From Megachile rotundata (taxonomy: Eukaryota > Arthropoda > Insecta > Hymenoptera > Megachilidae), in the NCBI RefSeq assembly GCF_050947335.1, contig NC_134985.1:22869190-22933189 (forward strand): a stretch of DNA of 64,000 nt, written 5' to 3'. A program made the position numbers and the translations under genes. Numbering within the stretch: position 1 is the stretch's first letter; every line of letters starts with the position of its first letter. This document shows, piece by piece, positions 1 to 11,920 of the stretch. Under the pieces are notes generated by a model. The model saw only the letters and a program-made list of their open reading frames with translations. It was not told the DNA's origin and ran no database searches.

Positions 1-3000
1 TTACGCATCCACGCGTAGATATTATCGACAAACGCGACGTAATCAGCTTCTACTCGGCCAGATTCCAACGTAGCTACGGTACATTGTCCGATCGATCGAT
101 ATGCCGGAAAGGGTAATTCGATTTAGCGAACGCGGATCATCCAATTTGTTCGGAAAGTATCGCGTAAAGGAGCGTGACGCGGAACGAGATCGCCGAGTGC
201 GCGAACAAGAGGAAAAGGGAATGTCTGTCGTAAAAGCATCGTCTCTAGGTCACTGGCCAACGAATGTTACGTCAGGTTTGGATATGGTAATACCGCATTC
301 CAGCCGCGACACCTTAGCCAGCCAGCGTGCTCGCGATCGCGGCAAAGACGTTTAGAGTGGTTGCGATTGTCTCGAGAAGGCCGCCATTACATCAGCTGTT
401 CCGTTTCTTTAATAATAACCGCACCACCGAGACCGATAACGTTTTCGCCTGTCACAACGAATGCGACAACGGCGCAAAGAAGACGAGTTCCGTTTCGCGA
501 ATCGAGTATGCAAATAATACACCGAAATTTCTCGCCGAACGAAAGCTCTCTTTTCGAAAATTTTCGGAATTTTTTCGCTCGAATAATCGTGAAACGCTTA
601 AAACGATGAAACATCTGAATAATTCTATTGTTCGTTCACGATCGAGACGTTAAATAGCGAAGGAAAGAAAAGGAAAGAAAACGAGAAGATGGGAGTAGGG
701 TATCCGATGTAACTGGAGGCGCCAACAAATCAAAGATCGTGGCGCGCGTGTAGGTAGGTGTGTACTCGGGAATCGTTCCACGCGGGTTGTCGAAACGTAT
801 CGGCCAGGTTAGTTGCTCGATAACGATCTTCCAGGGTATTATTTCGCACGGAGCCGCACGTGGTACGTTATGCAACCCGCTCGTCGAGCGAATAGCCGTT
901 AAACGCTAGGAAATCGCGCGCGACTCGGCTTCGCGCTCTCTTGGAAATAAACGTCTCTTCTGACGTAGATAAACATCGCGTGAACAACGATTCGCGCCGG
1001 CCAACTCTCTCGTCCTCTCGTTAAATTTCACGGCTCCGTTGCACAGTCTTTTATGCAGTTTTAACTTATATTTCCTCCTCGTCACCAGATACCGGCCGCG
1101 TACACTTAGTCCGTTATGCGTGGAAATCGCCGAGACACGCTAGAACTCGGTGTCAAGCGATACTCGGAAATCCTACAAACGTTCACGGATCGTTCGTAGG
1201 AGGATGTAAAAAGAAAAATACAGGTATTTCGCGAATCCTGCTACTTTGGCGGCAATGTACGTATAGACAGCGAAAGTTGCGTATAATTTATTTTTTCTCT
1301 GCGTTTAGAAAGGTATAAATAGCGTGAAGAGCGATCAGTTTTTCTGACGGACCGTAACAACGATAGAGAACGACTACCATAAATACGTATCGCAACTGTC
1401 CAACGAAACAAGTTATTTATCAAAACTCTGTACGATTTCGACCGTGGTGCGATACGCGAGCAAATCGTTGCGAAATCGTTCTCGTAAATTACAACCTGTT
1501 ATTTAGTAGCTCGTATCGGGAAAACTGGTAGTCGTTAGTTTCGGCGAAACGGTCGGTAGGACAAACCGCGTGAATCGATTGTAAGTCCAGTGATTCCTAT
1601 TCGGTATTAATCCTAAATCCGAACATAGAAATATCAAACGCGTATCGAATAATATTCGTTTACGTTCTGATTCCGGGCGCGGAAGGGTCTGCGATAAAAG
1701 ATTGACGAGAAGCTCGCACGAAATTTGACAAGAATAGACGCGAAGAAAAATCATCGTCGCAAGACGTATATCAATTTTCGAAAGTCCCGCGATGGCTGGC
1801 CTTCGCTGCTCACTCGCGTAAACAGCAATCGATAAAGCCGGTAGCTAATTGCAAGCAAGTTACATCAGCTTTATATCTCGAATTAAACTAATAACCCGGC
1901 GAAAGCGGCCTCGCCAAAAATGGCTGCGAAAATGAAAGCGTGCGCCGCGACAAAAGACTTCGGGCGTACTTGACCGATTGCCGTTTACTACTGCGCTGGA
2001 AAAAAGGGCTTGGCCAGAGATCGTGCGGAGAACCTCGCATCCGATCGAAGATTAACAATATCCTCCTTAAGATTCGACCGAAGATCGAACTAAACGATCC
2101 ATGTGCCGAGAGTGCCAGATGCGGTACAACTTTTTCTAGACTTTTGAAATTTCGCTAGGCGGACTTTCGAAGCCTTCGCGAAAATTTCAGGGAAATTCCT
2201 CGGAGAGAGTCGAGTGTTCGGACACGGTTCAATTCGGATAATTGTCCTCGCGCGCAACGAATACGACGCGTAACCCCGTTCAGCGGTCGACGATGAAACG
2301 GACTGTTTGGATACGACGCGAGGAACGCTGCGAAGAAATCGTGGAACGTTGTTACTCCTAAACGCGAAGTAAAAAAGTATAGCGAGCATATTGTATGACG
2401 GTAAAGTTAATAGCCAACGTTGAGTCCGTCGCGTGGTCGAAATTTTGCAATAAATATTCAACAGGCTGGAGGAAAATTTCAAGAGGGTCGTACGTTAAGT
2501 TTGTTCGTTCGGTTAATTGAACGAGCCAAAGCGAACGATCACGGTCGAAACAATTACCGTGCAGATCCGATCTGTGCGTACGTCTTCGCTGGCTCAGCTG
2601 GGGCCAGCAACGCGTCTCGCGAGCGGACGCCCGCCTCTTGGACGATTACGCTTATTTACAGGCTGGAATCTGCCGGCTTATCGTCGAGATCTTCTTCGCG
2701 TCCGAACAACTTCTCGCGAACTTCGCCTGTAAACGTCTTTACCAGCAACTCAATTATCCTTTCGAAAACCTCTCGCCCGCACCTCTCTCCCTGCCGCCTT
2801 TTTTTTCCTCTTTTCGTTATGCACATTGTTGCGCGCTCCAACTTCTGCGAAGAGTTATTCTCGCTGATTTACGCGAACGCGGCGCGTCGGAAAAATAATC
2901 GACGCTACTTTCTTGGGAGTAGCTCGAATACGAACGGAGCTCTTTCGATTATCCTAGCAAGGATTCGTCGTCGACGAATTTACGAACGTTAGTCGCGATT

Positions 3001-4574
3001 GGACGAATCGAATTAATCTCTCGCAAAGATAACCCAAAAACGGATAATAACGAGCAACGAAATGAAGAAACGTCGAAATTTACAATTATAGCAGGAAGTA
3101 ACCGATATCGTAGAAAGGTAGAACAGGCAGCGTGTACGCGATTTAATCTAACCTGGCACGTACATATCGATACCAGGAGCGTATACCTCGATGCTATCTC
3201 GATGCTGTAGCTACTTTATAGATCCATAGAGACACGCGGTAATAACGCGCTACCTACCTCGGCCCTATTAACACATTTGTTTTCGCGTTATCGAATATCT
3301 TGGGTAATACAGGACCGAGCAAGGAAGACGGATAGAAAGCGGAGAGGAAGAAAAACAGAAAAAGGAAGGAGCGATCGTGGGTGGAAGAGACGCTTGCTCG
3401 GACAACCATGGATCTCGATTCGCGAAGGTGGAAAAACGATTGTTCGTTTACGAGCGTAAGATAATTCTCCTATTCGGCGAAGAGGTGCTTCGACCTAACG
3501 TTTACGCGAGTTTCTCGACGTTTAACGCGTCGTTGACGTTTCAACGACATAAAATAGAATCTTTATTCATATATAAATAGGATGTGCTTGGTCGATATGG
3601 TACATGAAATTTGAGCCCTGAAACCTGAAGTTCTTCGAAAAAGATTTCAACTTTCTCTGGTTCGCGCACCCTTACGGACCATACTCGTGTGCCTATGCAC
3701 ACCAATCAATTTATGCAACTGTTAAGATAACAAGTTCCATAAACAGCGAACAAGTGTTTCTTTTCGACACTTTCGACGTAACGGGTGAATCCGTGAACGA
3801 TCTATGAATAAGGACACGCGGCAATACGCGGAATGCGTGGTAACAGGTTGCAATCTTTTACGATAATAAATTAATTAATAGGAAATTACTGAACGAAATA
3901 TGGCATTGCTCGGTCGACGAAATACTGTGTTACAGGGGATCCGTTACTCCGTCGTGACAGCGAATTAACCACGATAACGAACCACGATACGGGTTTTGAT
4001 TAATCGTGATCAAACGAGTGCCGATTCGTTCGGTAAAAGGCTCGAAAATGTTCACGGGTTATTAGCGCTATCCGTCGGGTAGTAAAACGACTCGTAGAAA
4101 AAAAAAAAAAAACTTTCGTAGCGATCGAAAGCGGCGTGACGCGATGCTTTGCAGGGAACGATCGATCGACGCGCTTCGAATCGGTCTCGAATCCGGTCGC
4201 TCGAAAAGAACACTACAAGACCTCGAGATACTATCTCGACAAGTTTTCGTAAACGAAACACCTCTATTGCACCCGTTGCGCTTGTTGCGCTCGTCGTTCA
4301 CTCGTATTACTGCACAGTTTATTTCGATGCGACTCTTGGTCAGATTTTAGATAGGAACAAATTGCTGAAACTGCTTTAAACGGCTCTCCTATCGAGTTAG
4401 CGGGTTTTTTACGCCCGAGATGAATCCGACATCGTTCCTACCGGAATACTACTCGGTACTTAATTGAAATTTCGAAGAAAACGAGCGTCGAAACGAACCG
4501 AACGTGCTATTAATTTAACCTGAACACAACGACCCGCCGTTTTACATCTGTGCCCTACAACATTTTCTCCCCTC
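1..4574. other. Gene-poor CpG-rich DNA
   Basis: No gene I can support. The longest frame (plus, 2420-2992, about 190 codons) has no domain and overlaps other frames on both strands. A TATAAATA at 1314 lies 23 bp before an initiator-like TCAGTT at 1335, slightly too close for a classical pair. A run of 14 A lies at about 4098-4111. Confidence 0.5.
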
Positions 4575-4641
<67 letters not shown>

Positions 4642-4643
4642 TT
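4575..4643. repeat. (ATTT)n microsatellite
   Basis: About 17 near-perfect tandem copies of ATTT, preceded by CCCCTC. Confidence 0.97.
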
Positions 4644-6879
4644 GTCCGTGTAACGTGTCGCGCGAAAATTGATTCGACCTCGAAAAATGCCTTTGGATTC
4701 CACGACTGCTCGCACGCGCGCTATTCCCGTATAAATTTTCCAGCTGAGCGGAATTCTGCCGATAAAATAAACAGGATAAAAAAAGAAAAAAGAAGAAGAA
4801 AGAATTTCGCTTATCGAGTCTCGCGCGTTCGCTTGACCAGTGGCATCTTTTTCTCGGAGAAACGTTGAAATTTATGTCTGATCCATTGTAGCCGGACTAT
4901 TGTAAGTAGACGGAATTTATCCGAAATTGTCGTGGACACGATACAGACGCGGTTAGATATCTGCGGTGTGGGTGGTGACATTTGTCACGGTTTAAACGCG
5001 AGTCTGTACGATAGGGACATAGCGTCGATATCCCGACTACTTTTAAGGCTCGTAAAATCACGATAAAAAACGCGCCGCGGCGATATTTTACTATTTTACT
5101 AGACAACCCTGTCGGACGGAACCCCCACGTGGAGATGAAAAGGTCGAACGGAACGCGTACGTGCCGACACGTTATCGCGAAAAATTATTGCGTCGAATTC
5201 GTTCGTAAGATTGATCGATTTTCAGTACGAGAATCGCCATCGAAACAGATGATCGTACGAATACGCCAACGGACGGTAGTACAGACAAGTTGAACCGAAG
5301 CACGAAAAAGACGCGATAAAGAAGGTAGAGGAAAATCGCGGGGTGGCACGGCACCTCGTTAAATGGTACAACCCGTCGTTCGATTCTTGAACAACGAACC
5401 GAAACAGGAGCGTTCAAAAACGGCCACGAACGTACAGCCTCGGGGGCCCGGTCCGTGACAAATTGATCGCCTCGATGACTAATCGTGGCTCGCTAATTAC
5501 CGAGCAGGCAGGCGGCAAAAGAGAAGGTGGTAGAGGTTCTAATTAATTAGTCAGTCGCTAAGACTGTGCTCGGAACTCGGAACACGAGAGGTAGATAGGT
5601 AGGCAGCGAGAGCAGAAGCACGGCCGATTAGTTCGGTAGCCTAGCGGCGATAATTGCCCTCGCTGATCAACGCTCGACCAATGCCGAGTAATTACTAATT
5701 ATTACTAATTAAGCGGACCGCCTCGAACCCCGTGGGTAAATCGTGACGGAACAACCCCTCGAGGTGGGATGTTAGCGTGGCCGCAGCATGGCGCCTCGAT
5801 TCGCTTTAACTCTGCCTACGCGCGATTACCGCGCGACTTTTCGAACGGACGATTACCGAAACGACGAATACAGAAAATACGCTATCACGATACGCGTATA
5901 ATAGATTTTAATCGATAAATTTCTTAACCTTTTTTTCTGAACGTTCGTTCCGATTAGCGAGCGAAAAGGAATCTCGAATCGTTCAACGTTTTTATCGTAA
6001 TATATTATCAAAAAACTCGTTACGATTTTTCCACGCGGTTTTTGGGTCATGATATACCTACCTACCAAGGAAACACGAGCTTTCTCTTTTACAATGTTAC
6101 GAACAAGCATAAAATACGACGAAACGCGAGAAAGATAAATGATGTACCGTTTTAAATATATTTATTACACGATTCAAATTTCCTCGCAACAACGTTCCAC
6201 TTAATATGGGGAAGAAATTTTCACGGACTTCACCGTCGCGAACGCAAGAAAAAGAACAAGTCTGTACGCGAGTAGAATCGGTCAAGATTACGAGAGACAT
6301 AAAAATCTCTAACGAGATACGAGGCTCCTCGTAAAATCCTCAACGGAGAAAGTTCATTCGCATTTCGATTATCATCGAAACACTGAGATTCTGTTCGATA
6401 ATCGGATTAGAGACGGACTAATTTTTACGAGGTTCTCCGTTACCGTCCCGTCACGTCCACTTTCGATGACTCTCACCGTGGACGAGTCGTACAAAGCGTT
6501 ATTTAAACTAGCGATCAACTACTACTCGTTGTTCGAGTTTCGTAATAAGCTGAATGGAATTTTTCGTTTCCTTTCGTACGAATCGCGCGTAACTATGATC
6601 GTACCGTAGATAAGGGAACTACGATGTAAAACTAACGTAACGACCTTTCGCGGAGAGAACAACGTTCTTTTATTGTCCGTACATTTCCTCGCGATCAATC
6701 CCGATTAATTCGTACTCGAAAAGGCTATTATAACCGACGAACGACGTACAGATTAACCCGTTACTTCGACGAAACAACGACGAATTACGATGTTAATTTA
6801 CCGACGCGATGATCGATAAGAGACGGTCATCTTTATCCAAGAACGATGGTCCCCGAGAAAAGACCTCGACGACAAAGTA
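4644..6879. other. Gene-poor DNA with a homeodomain-site cluster
   Basis: No coding region recognised. The notable part is the TAATTA cluster at 5480-5735, annotated separately. The rest is CpG-rich and unstructured. Confidence 0.45.
5480..5735. promoter_or_regulatory. Homeodomain-type TAATTA cluster
   Basis: GCTAATTACC near 5493, the 12-bp palindrome CTAATTAATTAG at 5539-5550, GATTAG near 5627, and TAATTACTAATTATTACTAAT from 5689 give a dense group of antennapedia-class core sites in otherwise CpG-rich DNA. This is how many insect enhancers look. Function is inferred. Confidence 0.3.
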
Positions 6880-6910
6880 GAAGAAGAAGAAGAAGAAGAA
6901 GAAGAAGAAG
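6880..6910. repeat. (GAA)n microsatellite
   Basis: About ten AGA/GAA units, continuing as an impure purine tract to about 6965. Confidence 0.95.
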
Positions 6911-7853
6911 AGGAGGGAGAAGAAGAAAAAGTAAAAAACAGAAAAAATGAAAGGAAGAAAGAGGCTCGTTTCGAATCTATAACGACGACCGATCGTACAA
7001 ATTTCCTCCACTTCGACCTTAATGTACCACGGACGATTCTCGTGAAAGAGAAAATGAAAGAGAAAGAGGATCGTTATCGAATCCACGGAATCGAACGGAA
7101 GGGGAAAAAAAAGAAAATCGAGCAGGATCTTCCATTGAATGGACCCTCGCCTCTTATCGCCTTCGATCGTCTTAATAAATTGTCAGGATTCTCCTACCCA
7201 CCCTCTCCTATAGATATTCCACTCTCGTGTACGCTACACAATCGAATTTTATTTCCGCCGCGCGGAGAGAAACGATTTTGGATAGGAATCAACGTAGCAA
7301 TTATCTCTGTCAACCGGTCACGTTTCCCTTATCGGCGACTTTTACCGTGGCCGATCGGTGTACCGCACACGGAGCTTCGTCGATTCGACGATAATCTTTC
7401 GCCACTTCCGTTTACACGACCTGACCATACAGTTTTTGCGAGCGTGCAGCCAACTTGGCGGAATTCGTTCGACGTCTAAACTTTGCCGCTAGGATTTACT
7501 TTCGATTTACTCGAGAACACGAAATCTGGATGCTCGTCGAACGCGTTTGGTAGATTCGTGGAAGCCGAGGTAAGCTCGTAAACGAGAATCGTGCAACGCG
7601 AGAGATAGGTAGTTTTTAATCGATTCGGATAACGTAAATCGAGATTACGTTTCGATGTCACGAGATTATTAACATCCTCGAAACGCGGGACGGACAGATA
7701 CGCGTAACATTCTACGCGCAACAATAGAAACAATACAAACGATGGAAACGAAGTAAGAGAGATTAGCCAGGTTCGTTAGATTTTTTTGCCGAAGGTTTCA
7801 AGTTTGAGAGCAGCATCTATCGGGGAGCTTTGGCAAGGAATCGATGCAGTGGC

Positions 7854-7888
7854 CGCGATGGGACGCGATGGGACGCGATGGGACGCGG
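7854..7888. repeat. 10-bp tandem repeat GATGGGACGC
   Basis: About three tandem copies of a 10-bp unit within GC-rich sequence. Confidence 0.85.
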
Positions 7889-8554
7889 CACAGCAATTGC
7901 TTGGCTTCGCAAAAGGGGGCTGTTATCTTGGACGGCGGCGGTACAAGGACAGGGCTTAAATCTCGCCGGTATCTCCTCTTCGCGGCGGTAACAAGTTTCA
8001 ATTCCTACCAATTCCACGGCCATACATCACTCCCCGGTAGATACAATGGTGACTTCGGTGGACTCGGGCCACGGCCTCGACTTCCATCCACGCGGACGAT
8101 AAATATCTTATTGTGCGCGAGAAAGAAGTATACTGGACACCCGTGGAAACCGGCACGCCGATGCCGATATCTTGCAGCGCTTCTTCGAGCCAATGAGCGA
8201 CGATCGACCCCTACACGGAAATAAATAAATATATGTACTTATGTATACGTAGATATAGACGCGAACCAACAGAGAAGAATCTCTCCGTTCGATTCAGACG
8301 TGATCGTTAATTTAAGGAGGTGAGACAACCTTTCGAACGATATCGTTTCTTGTCGAATCTTTGCCTAACATCCCGGTGTCGAATCAACCTAAAACGAGAA
8401 CAAAGTATGCGTCGTATTCGTGGTTAGATTAAATTCGAGCAATATTTTTCAATCGAACGATGAGCGACAAGGAGGCTGGGCAAAAACCGGTGGCTGCGGT
8501 GGTCCACAACACAAAATCGGCTCGAGGCAACGTTGTAATAACGAGCGAAGGTTA

Positions 8555-8745
8555 TATTTCACTGTTTGACGCCTCCTTTAAATTATTATCCGGCAATTAA
8601 AACTCCTCGCCGTGAACTGGTCTCACGAGTTAAAACGCAATCGCCCTGCTTTTTATGCATATTCAAATTCCAGGCCGATCCCCGGCCACGATGGTCGAGG
8701 GCGACGGGCCGAGGGGATTGCAGGGACCCTTTTAATTTTCCGCAA
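8555..8745. promoter_or_regulatory. AT-rich block with POU/octamer-like site
   Basis: TTAAATTATTATC, GGCAATTAAAAC and TTTTATGCATATTCAAATTC (8651-8670) resemble homeodomain and POU sites, flanked by a GC-rich stretch. A conserved enhancer is possible; conservation cannot be tested here. Confidence 0.22.
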
Positions 8746-11700
8746 CACCTTCTTCGTGGAGGATCCGGATCCCCCGTGCGAGCTTGCGAAATCGAAAATC
8801 ATCGTTGCTGCCTGTCGCCTGGCTGCTCGATCGAACCAACTCCCCTCTTCTCTCTTTTAATAACTATACTTTGCGATTCGTTAAGCTGCTTCGTTACAGC
8901 GCGCGTTTAAACGAACAGCTATTCTCCGTCCAGCTGGCGCGACGGATAACGAACGAAAAAACCGAGCCACGCTGCTTGCCAGAAATATTCGTTCATTAAG
9001 ATTTACGCCTATATCATCGAACGAACAATTTCGTATTTCGTCGAGCACATATACCACTATATCTACGCGAATCTAGATTTATTTATTCTAACACCGTTTC
9101 CGCGCCTTTTATACTTTCTAACCGAACACGCGATCAACGTATTCGTTTATTATACTCTTAGAACCGGTGTAGCTACATCTTCTGGAATAAGATATTGGCG
9201 CGGATCTGTGGGAACCGATCGGCCACGTTCCCTCTATCGTACCAATCATCTCGTAGCCGTAACGGAAGCAAATTCTTTTTCTCTCGAAATATCAGCGTTT
9301 CGCGCGAGCACACTTTTTACGGTCATATTTTCCGTTAATTACGTAAAACCGATTGACCCAGTTTCCAGACGAATCGTTAAACGGCGAGCGAGCGATCGAG
9401 ACGAAATCGATGAAAGGAAGCAGGTTCGAACCGTGAACGAAGGCGCGAAGGACGCGCGGTGCAACGACGATACTTAACGCGTAATACGCTTTAAGGATCG
9501 AGCGTGTTTATCTACGATCAGGTTGGTACGCGAGCGATCGTCACGCAGCGCTGGGACTACATTTATTCCGATGTCGCTTTAATCAACGAACCAGAAATCG
9601 CGAACGTTCTCAACAGGGATCGATAAGATCGTTTCCGCGCGTTACCGCGTTAACTCGAACGAGGTGTTAAATATCGGTGATTTCAGCCGTTCTTACAAGC
9701 TCGTTAAGACATCGTCGATACACAAGCCGAGCTCGCTTGCTCGTTAATAAGCCGGCTAGCGTTCGAAGAAATCCTGGCGAACAACTTAATTTAAAGCTCG
9801 TTTCTGTCATTTCGTTCGCCTTCGGATTCTCCTGCTCTCCACGAATTCTCACGACCAGTTCTTCCGACGCGACGTCGAAACGCTTTGTTACTTCGAAGTA
9901 AGCGAAATCGAACGTTCTCTTTTCTTTTCGTTTCGTTTCGTTCGAAAATACGCAAATACTTGAATAAGAGAAGAAATAGAAGCGCGAGTCGAAACGGAAA
10001 CGGGACGAAGAAGAAGCGGCCCGTTGCGAAAAGAATCGACGCGATCGCGAAGAGACAAGGGACTGACGTCATCGAGGCGAGGTTGCTAACATTTGCCAGG
10101 CGTTCTTTCGCGTTGGATCGCGATCATTTGAAAAAATAATCCCGAGGATTCGCCATAGGTGGCATGCGCGGTTTGTTTGGAAACCGCTGGCTGACGCCCA
10201 CGCAACGATGACCGTATAATTTCGTCGATTACGAGATCTCTCCAAATATTATCGAACGATCCTTGTCGGTGCTCGCATCTCGCTGTCTCTCCACCCGAAA
10301 AGTTTATCGAATTATATAATACTACCGGGTCAATGTTTCGATTTTCTTCGTAATCGTATCCGTCAGTTATTTCGTAAGAAAAAGAGGATAGTGACAAGTT
10401 TTTCGTAGTTGCGCGCGAAACGAAGAGACCACCGCGGCACGCGGCAACCTGCTCGAAAGTTTCACAGGATCGAAAAGGAATTTGCCAAATTCTTTCGGTT
10501 CTTCGAACCCCTATAAAGCGATACCGCTCGTACAAATCCGGTTCCATTACGCGATAACGGATTGACAGGTACAGTGTACGTATAAATAGCCATGCCTAAT
10601 GGGATATACGATAATATGGATTACCAACGGGATATTAAGGATCATACATTAAGAATAAGGATTAATAATGTTACGGCGTAAGAAGGAGAGAAATAACGAC
10701 TCGTAGGACGATTTCACGATGCAGGGTGAACAAATATCGTGGCACACCTTACAGTACGCGAGTCGCTGCCGGTTACCGGTCTTCGCGATATTAACCTGGT
10801 ATTTTAATGGTCCTCGTTTCTCGTCTTAGTTTCTCGTCTGCACAATGCGATTTGTTGCTGTTACGAGATGCAGTTTAACACGAAACATAATAAAAAGTAA
10901 CGTTCGCGCTTTCGCGTGGCCGGTTGCTGGAACTATGCGGTTGTTACGCGATACGATAACGCTCGGAGCAAACATTGACGGTGCAGTTTCACCGTTTCAC
11001 CGTTTCGCCGTGTCAGGATTTCCTACGTTTTGCGTATTCGAAATATTACGCGTAGAACGACGCGTGTTAACCGCGTCGTACAAGTTTACTCGAAAAGACG
11101 CTTCGCGATGAAACGATAACGAGCTGCTCGGCTCTCGTCGATTTTCTGGCTACCGTGCAACTTCCATCGAACGAGTTCGAACGATCGAAAGCTAAAATAC
11201 CCGGTTGCTTCGATCTTTCTTCGTAACGGCAAGAAAATCCGCGAACAATCGATTCCACGGAACGGATCGAGTTCGAACGATCGATACACGGGACACTGCG
11301 ATCCGCAATACGAACAAAGAGCGTACAAAGTAAACACCGATGCGTGCCACGTACGCGAACGTCAATCCCTTTTGTAGCTACGACGTCATGCAAGCTTGCG
11401 GGCTGTCCGGAACGAAAGGATTCACTCGGATTCTTTGTTACGCTTTTACACCGTGTAATTAATACGTTAACGAAGATTATCAACAGTTTACGAACGAGTT
11501 ACTTCTAGATCCGTGAACGCATGTTTCGTTCGCGTTTAACGCGGAATATTAATTTGTAACGTTTCGTTTCGCGTTAGTCACACGAGCGATCCTACGAAAA
11601 TTGATAATTCGTTTAGGCCTATCGCGATACGATAATCGTGATTAGACTAGTTACGAGAACAACCAACGACGAATTAAAAGGAGAGGAAGATTCGCGAGTG

Positions 11701-11784
11701 GCGGTGAAAAATGCGACAAGCATCGCTTCGATAAGAATCGGCCGACGAGCGAACTGCAATTACGCGCTCGAGCGTTTTACGTGC

Positions 11785-11920
11785 GCGTGACATCTAATTA
11801 AAGTGATTGGCAAGTTTATACGCTTACGCCCAGGAACGTTAACGCGGCCCGTATAATTTAACGAATGCCTGAATTTATAAACGGCGTCGTAATGATTACC
11901 AATTACGTAATTTTATGTGC
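11785..11920. promoter_or_regulatory. Homeodomain/Hox-type motif cluster
   Basis: Contains CTAATTAAAGTGATTGG, AATTTATAAACGGC, GTAATGATTACCAATTACG and TTTTATGTGC within about 130 bp: TAATTA-type, TTTATNR (posterior-Hox/caudal-like) and TGATT motifs together. A candidate enhancer by motif density only. Confidence 0.27.

Larger units (their letters stand above)
6911..11775. other. Gene-poor DNA
   Basis: No gene recognised. Contains the 10-bp tandem repeat at 7854 and the AT-rich octamer-like block at 8555-8745. Frames of 100-150 codons (for example plus 7042-7479 and minus 10086-10547) lack domains and overlap others on both strands. Confidence 0.5.

Noticed and set aside
1314..1340. TATAAATA plus TCAGTT as a core promoter
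   Set aside because: Only 23 bp separates the TATA box start from the initiator A, too short for a typical pair, and nothing coding follows.
2420..2992. 190-codon plus-strand ORF
   Set aside because: No recognisable domain or periodicity, no clean start context, and overlaps other frames.
9415..9440. tRNA B-box-like GGTTCGAACC
   Set aside because: Self-palindromic sequence with no A-box or cloverleaf around it on either strand.
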